Numbered from the stretch's first letter, positions 52,889 through 61,967 are shown. The stretch is 64,000 nt of DNA from Streptomyces sp. P3 (GCF_003032475.1 NZ_CP028369.1:5270001-5334000); one strand, 5' to 3'. A program made the numbers and translations. Notes: generated from the sequence alone by a model not told the origin.

Positions 52889-53820
52889 GCGGCGGCCCGC
52901 ATCAGCACGCAGTCGAACTCGATCACCCGCCCGGTCGTCGCCTCGCGCGTCACCGGGTACATGCCGGTGATGCCGAACCCGGCCGCCTCGTAGCGTGCGA
53001 CGGCCTCGCCCATCCCGGGACTGCCCTCGTAGAGCTTCAGCACGGCCACCTCGGACTGCATGCCGACGAACTCCGCGATCCGCTCCCCGGCCCCGCCGAA
53101 CACCTCGAGGTCATAGCCCTGGGTGTCCATCTTCAGGTAGGGGCGCGGGTCGGTCAGGCCGGCCAGTGCCTCGTCCATGACCTCGTCCAGCCGGCGGACG
53201 CGGATCTCCTCCGTGTCGTCCTTCGCGAAACGGCTGTAACGGCCCTTGCCGTACTCGCTGGCCGCCAGCAGGGAGTTCATCGTCTTCCAGCCGGTGTGGA
53301 TCCGCGCGGTCGTCTCCTCGCGGCCCAGCCCGCACCGGTGCACCTGCCACTGCGGGTCGTCCTCGGCCGCCTTCGCCAGCCGGGCGAACGTCGCCGACGT
53401 GGGCTCGAACGACACGATCCGCCCCGTGTACCCGGCCCTGCGCAGGCCCTTGGCGTACTGGCCGGTGTTGGCGCCGACGTCGAACACGCAGTTCACGCCG
53501 TAGAGCTCGAGCATCGCGGCGACATGCTGCGTGCAGAGGTACGCGGCGGCCGCCAGCTGCGTTCCGCGCTCGTCCCGGCGGGCCGAGGGGTCCATGAGTA
53601 GCACGGCGCCGGTGTCGCCCAGCCGTACGGCCTCGTCCTCGGCGGCCTCGGAGCGGGCCGCGTCGCCCGTCGGCCGCAGGACCCAGGTGTCCTTGCCGGC
53701 GCCGGTCACCCGGTAGGGGCCGCCGCGTCGGGAGACCACCGCCTTCCCCGGCCCGAGGTCGGTCACCTGGACGCCGATGCGCGGCATCAGATCGAGCAGT
53801 CGTCGATAAAGGGTGCTCAT
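52873..53820 (-). CDS. FkbM-family methyltransferase
   Basis: 315 aa. The SAM motif V-F-D-V-G-A-N-T-G-Q-Y-A and R-I-V-S-F-E-P-T define FkbM (Methyltransf_21). D-P-R-P-Y-L-K-M-D-T-Q-G-Y-D-L-E-V matches the conserved K-I-D-V-Q-G-x-E block. Family members O-methylate sugars or polyketides; with no glycosylation genes nearby the substrate is unknown. The first 110 residues are an extra N-terminal region without a recognised fold. GGGGAG precedes ATG 53820. Confidence 0.88.
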   Translation of the reverse strand: MSTLYRRLLDLMPRIGVQVTDLGPGKAVVSRRGGPYRVTGAGKDTWVLRPTGDAARSEAAEDEAVRLGDTGAVLLMDPSARRDERGTQLAAAAYLCTQHVAAMLELYGVNCVFDVGANTGQYAKGLRRAGYTGRIVSFEPTSATFARLAKAAEDDPQWQVHRCGLGREETTARIHTGWKTMNSLLAASEYGKGRYSRFAKDDTEEIRVRRLDEVMDEALAGLTDPRPYLKMDTQGYDLEVFGGAGERIAEFVGMQSEVAVLKLYEGSPGMGEAVARYEAAGFGITGMYPVTREATTGRVIEFDCVLMRAAAAPAP

Positions 53821-53913
53821 CTCCCCAGCCCTATCAGACGGGACGGCCCGCGGTCTGCGGCTTGACCGACATTCGCCGCTCCTCTCACCTCACCCGCGAG
53901 CGCGCGCACGCCG

Positions 53914-53944
53914 GAGGGGCCCGGAATCGCTTTCCGGGCCCCTC
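53914..53944 (-). terminator. Terminator after the flavin reductase gene
   Basis: GAGGGGCCCGGAA (53914-53926) pairs perfectly with 53932-53944 around a 5-nt loop, about 100 bp past the stop of the minus-strand reductase gene. Confidence 0.75.
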
Positions 53945-54042
53945 GGGTGTGCTGCTGCCTCGCCGGCCGTTCCCGCCCCGGCGTGCCACCGGACGACGGG
54001 CGGTGTCGGGCGGCCGTCGGCCGGCGCGGCGCCGATCGGGTG

Positions 54043-54606
54043 TCAGGCCGCGGCGGCCTCGCCGGCGTGGCTGTGCAGACGGGCGACGACCTCGGTCAGC
54101 TGGGCGGCGACCTCGGCGTCGTCGACCGGGTGGGTCTCGGCGAAGCGGGTCAGCGAGCCCGGGATGGAGAGCTTGAGGTCCTCGATGACCTTGCCGCCGG
54201 CGATGCCCACGGCCTTGCGGGCCTCGTCCTGCGCCCAGACGCCGCCGAACTGGCCGAACGCGGTGCCGACCACGGCGGCCGGCTTGCCGCCGAACGCGCC
54301 GGCGCCGTAGGGGCGCGACAGCCAGTCGATGGCGTTCTTCAGGACGGCCGGGATCGTGCCGTTGTACTCGGGGGAGAAGAGCAGGAAGGCGTCGGCGGCC
54401 AGGGCGGCCTCGCGCAGCCGGGCGGCGGCGGCCGGGACGCTGCCCTCGACGTCGAGGTCCTCGTTGTAGAACGGGATCTCGGCCAGGCCCTCGAAGAGGT
54501 CGACCTCGGCGCCCTCGGGAGCGACCTTGACGGCCGCCTCGGCGAGCTGGCGGTTGGTCGAGCCGGCGCGAAGGCTGCCGACGAGCGCGAGGATGCGGAC
54601 AGACAT
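54043..54606 (-). CDS. NADPH-dependent FMN reductase family protein
   Basis: 187 aa flavodoxin-like fold: I-L-A-L-V-G-S-L-R-A-G-S-T-N-R (FMN phosphate loop), F-S-P-E-Y-N-G-T-I-P (the P-E-Y-N motif at the isoalloxazine), and A-V-V-G-T-A-F-G-Q-F-G-G. It reduces flavin, quinones or azo compounds with NAD(P)H. GGGAG precedes ATG 54606. It is divergent from a TetR gene, with two near-identical operators between, so it is probably induced by an electrophile or quinone. Confidence 0.92.
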   Translation of the reverse strand: MSVRILALVGSLRAGSTNRQLAEAAVKVAPEGAEVDLFEGLAEIPFYNEDLDVEGSVPAAAARLREAALAADAFLLFSPEYNGTIPAVLKNAIDWLSRPYGAGAFGGKPAAVVGTAFGQFGGVWAQDEARKAVGIAGGKVIEDLKLSIPGSLTRFAETHPVDDAEVAAQLTEVVARLHSHAGEAAAA

Positions 54607-54642
54607 GGGTACTCCCAGAGGCTGAGACACTGCGGCAATAAT

Positions 54643-54692
54643 CCGGACCGGGGTCCGTTTAATGTTCTAGCACCCTAACCGGACCGCGGTCC
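54643..54692. promoter_or_regulatory. Twin TetR operators
   Basis: CCGGACCGGGGTCC (54643-54656) and CCGGACCGCGGTCC (54679-54692) are nearly identical inverted repeats exactly 36 bp apart, each followed by a GTTT-containing stretch. A TACGCT -10 (54712-54717) ends 6 nt before the TetR ATG at 54724. Confidence 0.8.
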
Positions 54693-54723
54693 AGTTTCAT
54701 TCCCGATGCTTTACGCTGACGTC

Positions 54724-55395
54724 ATGTCCGCCGTGCTGCCCCCGTGTCCCGAGCCCGAGGAGAGCGCTGCCGAGCCGGAACTGCTGCAACTCGGTCCGGC
54801 GGGTGACGAGCCGTGTCTGCGCGCCGACGCGGCCCGCAACCGGGCCAGGCTGCTGGACGCCGCCGCCCGCCTGATCGCCGAGCACGGCGCGGCCGGGGTC
54901 ACGATGGAGGCGGTGGCGAGCGCGGCGAACGTCGGCAAGGGGACCGTCTTCCGTCGCTTCGGTGACCGCACGGGCCTGCTGAACGCCCTGCTGGACCACT
55001 CGGAGAGGCAGTTCCAGGCGGCCTTCCTGAGCGGCCCCGCGCCGTTGGGACCGGGTGCGCCGCCGGTGGAGCGGCTGCGGGCGTTCGGCCTCGCGTCCCT
55101 CGCACGCTCCGTCGACCAGCTGGATCTGCAGCTCGCGGCCGAGCCGGGGCCGGACCGCCGCCACTCGGTCCCGGTGCGCCGGGTTCATCACCGCCACCTG
55201 GCGATGCTGCTGAAGCAGGCACTGCCCGACGCGGACGGCGAACTCCTCGCGCACACGCTGATGGGGTATCTCAACCCCGTCCTCGTGCACCACCTCACCC
55301 GGCAGTGCGGCCTGCCGCCGGAGCGTCTGGAGGCGGGCTGGAGCGACCTGGTCGACCGGGTCACGGGCGAGCAGCGCCGAACGGGCGCCGGGTGA
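54724..55395 (+). CDS. TetR-family transcriptional regulator
   Basis: 223 aa. After about 35 variable residues comes the TetR DNA-binding domain (R-A-R-L-L-D-A-A-A-R-L-I-A-E-H-G, V-T-M-E-A-V-A-S-A-A-N-V-G-K-G-T-V-F-R-R-F). A helical ligand domain of normal size follows. It is divergent from the flavin reductase and most likely represses it and itself through the twin operators. ATG 54724 follows a -10 by 6 nt, implying a leaderless mRNA. Confidence 0.93.
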   Translation: MSAVLPPCPEPEESAAEPELLQLGPAGDEPCLRADAARNRARLLDAAARLIAEHGAAGVTMEAVASAANVGKGTVFRRFGDRTGLLNALLDHSERQFQAAFLSGPAPLGPGAPPVERLRAFGLASLARSVDQLDLQLAAEPGPDRRHSVPVRRVHHRHLAMLLKQALPDADGELLAHTLMGYLNPVLVHHLTRQCGLPPERLEAGWSDLVDRVTGEQRRTGAG

Positions 55396-55612
55396 CGCGC
55401 TGCGACGCGCCCGCTCAGGTCCGGCTGGGGCAGGGGCCGACCCAGGGCTGCGGCATGTCGGCGGACTGCGCCCCGGCCGACCGGCCGCGCGGGAACCCCC
55501 GTACCTCGTAGCCGCGGGGGACCCGCCCGGAACGTGCTCTCCGACGGACCGTCGGACTCGGCCTCCCCCGCCCGGGACCCGGCTCACGGCTTCTGCCAAG
55601 ATGCGGTACGTC

Positions 55613-56650
55613 ATGGTGCAGATACCGAACACGCCCGCGCCGACGATGCCGCCGGCGCCGCGCCCCGTGCCCACCAGCGCCGACGTGGCCCGTCTGGCCG
55701 GAGTCTCGCGCGCCACCGTCTCCTACGTCCTGAACAACACCAGCGCCGTACGCATCAGCGAGCCCACCCGCCGCCGGGTCCGCGAGGCCGCGAAGGAGCT
55801 CGGGTACGTGCCGCACGCGGCCGCCCGCACCCTGCGCGCCGGACACAGCAGGATGGTCCTGATGCCCACCCTGCCGGTGCCGGCGGGGCCGCTCTACAGC
55901 CGTTTCGTGCACGACTTCCAGGGCGCCATGAGCCGCCTCGACTACACGGTCGTCCAGTACGGCGCGAGCGGGGTGAGCGGTGACGAGGACGCCCGCGCGT
56001 GGGCCGAGCTGCGGCCCGTCGCCGTGCTGGTGCCCGGCACCGGCATCGGGCCCGAGGGGGTGGCGATCCTCAAGCGGTCCGGCGCCCGGGCCGTGGTGAC
56101 CGTCGGTCCCGAGGCCGTCGAGGGCGCCCACGTGATGCTCCTGGACCAGGCCGACGTCGGCCGGGGCGCCGCCGGGCACCTCCACGCCCGGGGGCGCCGC
56201 GCCATCGGGGTGGTGGTCCCCGAGGAGCCCGGCATGGAGCTGTTCTCCGCGCCCCGACTCGCCGGCGCCCGTGAGGCCCTGCGGGGCACCGGCGCGACCG
56301 TCACCGAGCTGCCGCTCGCCTACACGGAGGAGGCCGCGGGCGCCCTCGCCGCGCGCTGGCGGGACCTCGGCCTGGACGCCGTGTTCGGCTACAACGACGA
56401 GTACGCCATGCTGCTGTCGCGCGCCCTGCGGGACGCGGGCCTGCGCGTTCCCGAGGACGTGGCCGTCATCGGAGCCGACGACCTGCTGCTCGGCCGGCTG
56501 CTGCGGCCGCGGCTCAGCACCGTGCGGATCACGCTGCCCTCCGGCCGCGACCTCGCCTCCCTGGTGGACCGGGCGGTCCGCAACCCCGCGGCCGCTCCCG
56601 AGTCGCACGAGCTGTTCTCGGTCGCCGTGGTGCACCGCGACTCCAGCTGA
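55613..56650 (+). CDS. LacI-family transcriptional regulator
   Basis: 345 aa. The N-terminal LacI headpiece (T-S-A-D-V-A-R-L-A-G-V-S-R-A-T-V-S-Y-V-L-N-N) and hinge helix (Y-V-P-H-A-A-A-R-T-L-R) are followed by a periplasmic-binding-protein-like effector domain. It lies 25 bp upstream of pobA in the same direction, so it probably controls the aromatic cassette in which it sits. ATG 55613 or ATG 55601 could start it. No ribosome site is visible; CAAGAT at 55597 may be a -10. Confidence 0.9.
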   Translation: MVQIPNTPAPTMPPAPRPVPTSADVARLAGVSRATVSYVLNNTSAVRISEPTRRRVREAAKELGYVPHAAARTLRAGHSRMVLMPTLPVPAGPLYSRFVHDFQGAMSRLDYTVVQYGASGVSGDEDARAWAELRPVAVLVPGTGIGPEGVAILKRSGARAVVTVGPEAVEGAHVMLLDQADVGRGAAGHLHARGRRAIGVVVPEEPGMELFSAPRLAGAREALRGTGATVTELPLAYTEEAAGALAARWRDLGLDAVFGYNDEYAMLLSRALRDAGLRVPEDVAVIGADDLLLGRLLRPRLSTVRITLPSGRDLASLVDRAVRNPAAAPESHELFSVAVVHRDSS

Positions 56651-56675
56651 ACTACCGTCCAGGGGGAGGCATGCC

Positions 56676-57854
56676 ATGCGTACCACGGTCGGCATCATCG
56701 GCGGCGGCCCGGCGGGACTGCTGCTCGCCCGCCTGCTGCACCGCGCGGGAATCGCCTGTGTCGTGCTGGAGAGCAGGACGCGCGCCTACGCGGAGGGGCG
56801 CCAGCGCGCCGGGATGCTGGAGCAGGGCACGGTCGACGCGCTGCGCGCGGCCGGCGCCGCCGACCGGCTCGACGTCGAGGGCCTGGTGCACCACGGCATC
56901 GAGCTGCGCTTCGACCGCGAACGACATCACGTCGACTTCCCCGCCCTCACCGGCGGCCGCACGGTCACGATCTACGCCCAGACGGAGATCGTGAAGGATC
57001 TCATCGCCCTCCAACTGGCCGACGGGCCGCCCCTGTTGTTCGAGGCGGAGGCGCTCGCCGTGGAGCAGCCGCAGAGCGCGACGCCCGTCGTGCGGTTCCG
57101 GCACGAGGGCCGGGAACGGGCCCTGCGCTGCGCGTGGGTGGCGGGCTGCGACGGCTCGCACGGCGTCGCCCGGAGCGCCTTCCCGGCGGCCGCCGGCCGC
57201 ACCTACGCCCACGACTACCCCTACTCCTGGCTCGGCGTCACCGCCGAAGTGCCGCCCTCCTGCGACGAGTTGATCTACGCACGCCACGCACGCGGCTTCG
57301 CCCTGCACAGCATGCGCTCACCGCACGTCTCCCGGCTCTACCTCCAGGTCCCCCGCGGCACGAACCTGCGGGACTGGCCCGACGCACGGATCTGGGACGA
57401 ACTCACCGCGCGCTTCGCCGTCGACGCCGACTGGACCCTGCGCCGCGGCCCGGTCACCGCCCGGTCCGTGACCGAGATGCGCAGTCTCGTCCACGAACCC
57501 ATGCGGCACGGCCGGCTGGTGCTGGCGGGGGACGCCGCCCACATCGTCCCGCCGACCGGCGCCAAGGGACTCAACCTCGCGGTCTCCGACGTCCGGCTTC
57601 TGGCCAGGGCCTTCACCGAACTGCACGCCCACGGGTCGACGCGACTCCTGGACGGGTACTCGGAGCAGTGCCTGCGACGTGTGTGGCAGGCCACCCGATT
57701 CTCCTACGACATGACTAGGATGTTGCACGCTCAACCAGATGGGGATGCGTTCGACCACCGGATGCAGCTCGCCCGGCTGCGCCGGATCACCGCATCCCGC
57801 CACGCGGCCGCCGAACTGGCGGCGAACTACACGGGACTTCCCCTCTCCCCGTGA
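56676..57854 (+). CDS. pobA: 4-Hydroxybenzoate 3-monooxygenase
   Basis: 392 aa FAD-dependent aromatic hydroxylase of PobA length. It has the dinucleotide fold I-I-G-G-G-P-A-G-L-L-L-A, E-G-R-Q-R-A-G-M-L-E-Q, C-D-G-S-H-G-V-A-R, and the second FAD motif L-A-G-D-A-A-H-I-V-P-P-T-G-A-K-G-L-N-L-A. It converts 4-hydroxybenzoate to protocatechuate with NAD(P)H and O2. GGGGGAGG lies just before ATG 56676. It is followed by an aldehyde dehydrogenase that could supply its substrate from 4-hydroxybenzaldehyde. No pca ring-cleavage genes are in the window. Confidence 0.9.
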   Translation: MRTTVGIIGGGPAGLLLARLLHRAGIACVVLESRTRAYAEGRQRAGMLEQGTVDALRAAGAADRLDVEGLVHHGIELRFDRERHHVDFPALTGGRTVTIYAQTEIVKDLIALQLADGPPLLFEAEALAVEQPQSATPVVRFRHEGRERALRCAWVAGCDGSHGVARSAFPAAAGRTYAHDYPYSWLGVTAEVPPSCDELIYARHARGFALHSMRSPHVSRLYLQVPRGTNLRDWPDARIWDELTARFAVDADWTLRRGPVTARSVTEMRSLVHEPMRHGRLVLAGDAAHIVPPTGAKGLNLAVSDVRLLARAFTELHAHGSTRLLDGYSEQCLRRVWQATRFSYDMTRMLHAQPDGDAFDHRMQLARLRRITASRHAAAELAANYTGLPLSP

Positions 57855-57893
57855 GAGCGGCGAAGCCCGCGGGTCACCGATCGGAGAGCCCCC

Positions 57894-59330
57894 ATGCCGT
57901 TGCTCGACCCCACCAACTGGCAGCCCCGCACCCTGTCGGGACCGCGGTACACCGTCACCGAGCCCGCCACCGGCGAGCAGCTGGGCACGGTCGTCCTGGC
58001 GGCCGGCGCGGACGTCGCGCCGGCCGCCGAGGCGGCCCGTGCCGCGCAGACCGAATGGGCCCGCGTCCCGCACTTCGTCCGCGCCGGAGTGCTGCGCCGG
58101 GCCGGCGACCTGTTCGCCGCGCACGCCGCGGAGCTGCGCGAGTGGATCGTCCGCGAGTCGGGCTCCATCGCGGGCAAGGCCGACTTCGAGCTGCACGTCG
58201 CGGCCCAGGAGTGCTACGAGGCCGCCGCCCTCGCCTCCCGCCCGGCCGGCCAGGTTCTGCCCAGCGAGGCGCCCCGGCTCTCGTACACCCGGCGGGTCCC
58301 GGTCGGCGTCGTGGGGGTGATCTCCCCCTTCAACGCCCCGCTCATCCTGTCGATCCGCTCCGTCGCACCCGCCCTCGCGCTCGGCAACGCCGTCGTCCTC
58401 AAGCCGGACCCGCGCACCGCCGTCTGCGGCGGACTGTCGCTGGCCGCGGTGTTCGCGCAGGCGGGACTGCCCGAGGACCTGCTGCACGTCCTGCCCGGCG
58501 GCGCCGAGACCGGCGAGGCCCTGGTCGCCGACCCGCGCGTGCCGGTCATCTCGTTCACCGGCTCCACCGCGGCCGGCCGGTCCGTCGGCGAGGCGGCCGG
58601 ACGCCACCTCAAGCGCGCGCACCTCGAACTCGGCGGCAACTCCGCCCTGATCGTGCTGGAGGACGCCGACCTCGACGCGGTGATCTCCACGGCCGCCTGG
58701 GGCTCGTTCTTCCACCAGGGCCAGATCTGCATGACCACCGGCCGCCACCTGGTGCACGCCTCCCTCTACGAGGAGTACGTGGAACGGCTCGCGGCGAAGG
58801 CCGACGCGCTCGCCGTCGGCGACCCGCACCGCGCGCAGGTGCACCTCGGCCCGCTCATCGACGACGGCCAGCTCGCCAAGGTGCACGGCCTGGTGGAGGC
58901 CAGCACGGCGGCCGGGGCGAAGCTCGCCGCGGGCGGCACGCACCAGGACCGCTTCTACCGTCCGACGGTCCTCGCGGGCGTCGACGACGACACCCCGGCC
59001 TACGCCGAGGAGGTCTTCGGCCCGGTGGCCCCGGTGCGCCCCTTCAGCACGCCCGACGAGGCGGCGGCGCTGGCCGCGCGCAGCTCCTACGGGCTCTCGC
59101 TCGGCATCGTCACCCGCGACGCCGCCCGCGGCCTCGACCTGGCCGAGCGCGTCCCGACCGGCATCGTGCACATCAACGACCAGACCGTGAACGACGAGGC
59201 CGTGGCGCCCTTCGGCGGCGTGGCCGCCTCGGGCACCGGCGCCCGGTTCGGCGGCGAGGCCAACCTGGAGGCCTTCATCGACGTGCGGTGGACGACGGTG
59301 CGGGCCGACGTGGCGCCGTACCCGTTCTAG
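57894..59330 (+). CDS. Aromatic aldehyde dehydrogenase (vanillin/benzaldehyde dehydrogenase type)
   Basis: 478 aa aldehyde dehydrogenase with all catalytic features: V-V-L-K-P-D (cofactor Lys), F-T-G-S-T-A-A-G, H-L-E-L-G-G-N-S (base Glu) and H-Q-G-Q-I-C-M-T-T-G (nucleophile Cys). The N-S-P-F-N-A-P-like segment and the G-Q-I-C motif are common to benzaldehyde/vanillin dehydrogenases. With pobA it would convert 4-hydroxybenzaldehyde via 4-hydroxybenzoate to protocatechuate. GGAGAG precedes ATG 57894, 39 bp after pobA. Confidence 0.88.
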   Translation: MPLLDPTNWQPRTLSGPRYTVTEPATGEQLGTVVLAAGADVAPAAEAARAAQTEWARVPHFVRAGVLRRAGDLFAAHAAELREWIVRESGSIAGKADFELHVAAQECYEAAALASRPAGQVLPSEAPRLSYTRRVPVGVVGVISPFNAPLILSIRSVAPALALGNAVVLKPDPRTAVCGGLSLAAVFAQAGLPEDLLHVLPGGAETGEALVADPRVPVISFTGSTAAGRSVGEAAGRHLKRAHLELGGNSALIVLEDADLDAVISTAAWGSFFHQGQICMTTGRHLVHASLYEEYVERLAAKADALAVGDPHRAQVHLGPLIDDGQLAKVHGLVEASTAAGAKLAAGGTHQDRFYRPTVLAGVDDDTPAYAEEVFGPVAPVRPFSTPDEAAALAARSSYGLSLGIVTRDAARGLDLAERVPTGIVHINDQTVNDEAVAPFGGVAASGTGARFGGEANLEAFIDVRWTTVRADVAPYPF

Positions 59331-59354
59331 GGCAGCCGCAGGGTCTCCCCGGGG

Positions 59355-59759
<405 letters not shown>

Positions 59760-59826
59760 GACCTGATTCCTTCTTCCCGGAGTTCCCGTCGGGTGCCTCC
59801 CGACACGAGGTGAAGCCGCCCGTCAC

Positions 59827-59852
59827 AACGCGGGCGGCCGGACGCGTATTCC
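59827..59852 (-). promoter_or_regulatory. Sigma-R (disulfide stress) promoter of trxC
   Basis: On the minus strand GGAAT (59852-59848) and GTT (59829-59827) are separated by exactly 18 bp, the full sigma-R consensus. Transcription would start about 60 nt before the trxC start codon. Confidence 0.85.
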
Positions 59853-59902
59853 GCGCCCCTACCCCTGTGGCCACCCCGCACACCACCCACCAGACTGACC
59901 CC

Positions 59903-61321
59903 ATGACGGAAACGGAAACCAACACGTACGACGTCGTGGTGCTCGGGGCCGGGCCCGTGGGGGAGAACGTCGCCGACCGCACCCGCGCGGCCGGCCTCAC
60001 CACCGCGGTCGTGGAGAGCGAACTCGTCGGCGGCGAGTGCTCGTACTGGGCCTGCATGCCCAGCAAGGCCCTGCTGCGCCCGGTCATCGCCCGCGCCGAC
60101 GCCCGCAGGCTGCCCGGCCTGCGCCAGGCCGTGCAGGGCCCCCTGGACGCCGAAGCGGTCCTCGCCCGCCGCAACTGGTACACCGGCGACTGGACGGACG
60201 ACGGTCAGGCCGACTGGCTCAAGAGCATCGGCGCGGACCTGCACCGCGGCCACGGCAGACTGACCGGCCCGCGCACGGTGACGGTGGGGGACACCGTGCT
60301 CACGGCCCGCCACGCGGTCGTCGTCGCCACCGGCACCCGCGCCGCCCTGCCGGCCCTGCCCGGTCTCGCCGAGATCCGGCCCTGGACGAGCCGGGAGGCC
60401 ACCAGCGCCCAGGCCGCGCCCGGCCGGCTCGTCGTGGTCGGCGGGGGAGTCGTCGCCACCGAGATGGCCACCGCCTGGCAGGCCCTCGGCTCGCAGGTCA
60501 CCCTCCTGGTGCGGGGCAGGGGCCTGCTCGACCGCATGGAGCCGTTCGCCGGCGAACTCGTCGCCGAGGCGCTGACCGCGGCCGGCGCGGACGTGCGCAC
60601 CGGCACCTCGGTGGCTTCGGTGACCCGCACGGAGGGCGTGGTCGTGGTCGTCACCGACACGGGGGAGCGCATCGAGGCCGACGAGATCCTCTTCGCCGTC
60701 GGCCGCGCCCCGCGCACCGAGGACATCGGTCTCGAGACGGTCGGCCTGGAACCTGGCTCCTGGCTCGGCGTCGACGACAGCCTGCGGGTCACCGGCACCG
60801 ACTGGCTCTACGGCGTGGGCGACGTCAACCACCGTGCCCTCCTCACCCACCAGGGCAAGTACCAGGCCCGTATCGCGGGCGCGGCCATCGCCGCCCGCGC
60901 CGCCGGAACGCCCCTGCCGCAGAACGAACCGTGGGGCGCCCACAGCGCCACCGCCGACCACGAGTGCGTCCCGCAGGTCGTGTTCACCGACCCCGAGGCG
61001 GCCTCCGTCGGCCTCTCGCTCGCGGAGGCCGAACGGGCCGGACACCGGGTGCGGGCCGTCGACGTCGACATGTCGTCGGTGGCGGGAGCCGGCCTGTACG
61101 CCGAGGGCTACAAGGGCCGCGCCCGGATGGTCGTCGACCTCGAGCGGGAGATCCTGCGCGGGGTCACCTTCGTCGGCCCCGGCGTCGGCGAGCTGATCCA
61201 CTCCGCGACCGTCGCCGTCGTCGGACAGGTGCCGATCGCCCGCCTGTGGCACGCCGTCCCGTCCTACCCGACGATCAGCGAGGTGTGGCTGCGCCTGCTG
61301 GAGGCGTTCCGGGACAACTGA
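59903..61321 (+). CDS. Pyridine nucleotide-disulfide oxidoreductase
   Basis: 472 aa flavoprotein of the dihydrolipoamide dehydrogenase/mercuric reductase class. It has FAD motif V-V-L-G-A-G-P-V-G, a redox-active disulfide C-S-Y-W-A-C (C-X4-C, as in this class), NAD(P) motif V-V-G-G-G-V-V-A-T-E and V-G-D-V-N at the second FAD site. The usual C-terminal H-X-H-P-T-hE pair reads H-A-V-P-S-Y, so the catalytic base is altered and the substrate is uncertain. ATG 59903 follows CAGACT by 6 nt and has no ribosome site. It is divergent from trxC. Confidence 0.88.
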   Translation: MTETETNTYDVVVLGAGPVGENVADRTRAAGLTTAVVESELVGGECSYWACMPSKALLRPVIARADARRLPGLRQAVQGPLDAEAVLARRNWYTGDWTDDGQADWLKSIGADLHRGHGRLTGPRTVTVGDTVLTARHAVVVATGTRAALPALPGLAEIRPWTSREATSAQAAPGRLVVVGGGVVATEMATAWQALGSQVTLLVRGRGLLDRMEPFAGELVAEALTAAGADVRTGTSVASVTRTEGVVVVVTDTGERIEADEILFAVGRAPRTEDIGLETVGLEPGSWLGVDDSLRVTGTDWLYGVGDVNHRALLTHQGKYQARIAGAAIAARAAGTPLPQNEPWGAHSATADHECVPQVVFTDPEAASVGLSLAEAERAGHRVRAVDVDMSSVAGAGLYAEGYKGRARMVVDLEREILRGVTFVGPGVGELIHSATVAVVGQVPIARLWHAVPSYPTISEVWLRLLEAFRDN

Positions 61322-61322
61322 C

Positions 61323-61967
61323 CTACGGCAGTTCGAAGTCCAGCGCCCGCGCCGCCTCGGCCGGGGTCGGCTGCGCCCACCGCTGAAGGACGTTGCGGTC
61401 CGCGGCCAGCGAGCGCGGTTCGGCCCGGTCGAGGTAGAGCATGCCGTCGAGGTGGTCCGTCTCGTGCTGGACGATCCGGGCCGGCCAGCCGCCGAACACC
61501 TCGTCCAGCGGCCTGCCGTGCTCGTCCTCACCGGTCAGCCGGACCTCGGCGTGCCGGGCCACCACCGCCTGGTAGCCCGGCACGCTCAGACAGCCCTCGA
61601 AGAACGCGGCCCGGGCCGAACCCACCGGTTCGTAGGACGGGTTGACCAGCACCCGGAACGGCTGGGGCGCCCTGCCGCGGGCCTGCCGCACCTCCTCCGG
61701 CACCGTCGCCGGATCCTCGACGACCGCGATCCGCAGCTCCACGCCGACCTGCGGCGCGGCGAGACCCACGCCGGGCGCCGCGTGCATCGTGCGGCGCAGC
61801 GCCTCGACGAAGCGGGCCAGCAGCGCCGGGTCGAGCTGACCCTCGTAACGCGACGTGCCCGCCCGCAGAACGGGATCTCCGGCCAGGACGAGGGGCAACG
61901 GGCCGCCGGGCGCGAGGAGTTCCTCGATCCGTTCGGCAAGGGGGGCGAGGGGACGGGGAGATGCCAT
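61323..61967 (-). CDS. def: Peptide deformylase
   Basis: 214 aa with the three deformylase motifs: G-V-G-L-A-A-P-Q, E-G-C-L-S-V-P-G (metal Cys) and Q-H-E-T-D-H-L-D-G (H-E-X-X-H). It removes the formyl group from nascent proteins. Streptomyces carry several copies, so this may be an accessory one. Its stop is separated by a single base from the stop of the convergent oxidoreductase. CATGCT lies 6 nt before ATG 61967, a possible leaderless start. Confidence 0.94.
   Translation of the reverse strand: MASPRPLAPLAERIEELLAPGGPLPLVLAGDPVLRAGTSRYEGQLDPALLARFVEALRRTMHAAPGVGLAAPQVGVELRIAVVEDPATVPEEVRQARGRAPQPFRVLVNPSYEPVGSARAAFFEGCLSVPGYQAVVARHAEVRLTGEDEHGRPLDEVFGGWPARIVQHETDHLDGMLYLDRAEPRSLAADRNVLQRWAQPTPAEAARALDFELP

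Noticed and set aside
55396..55612. A short gene between tetR and lacI
   Set aside because: Only Arg/Gly/Pro-rich short frames on both strands; nothing recognisable and no start signals.
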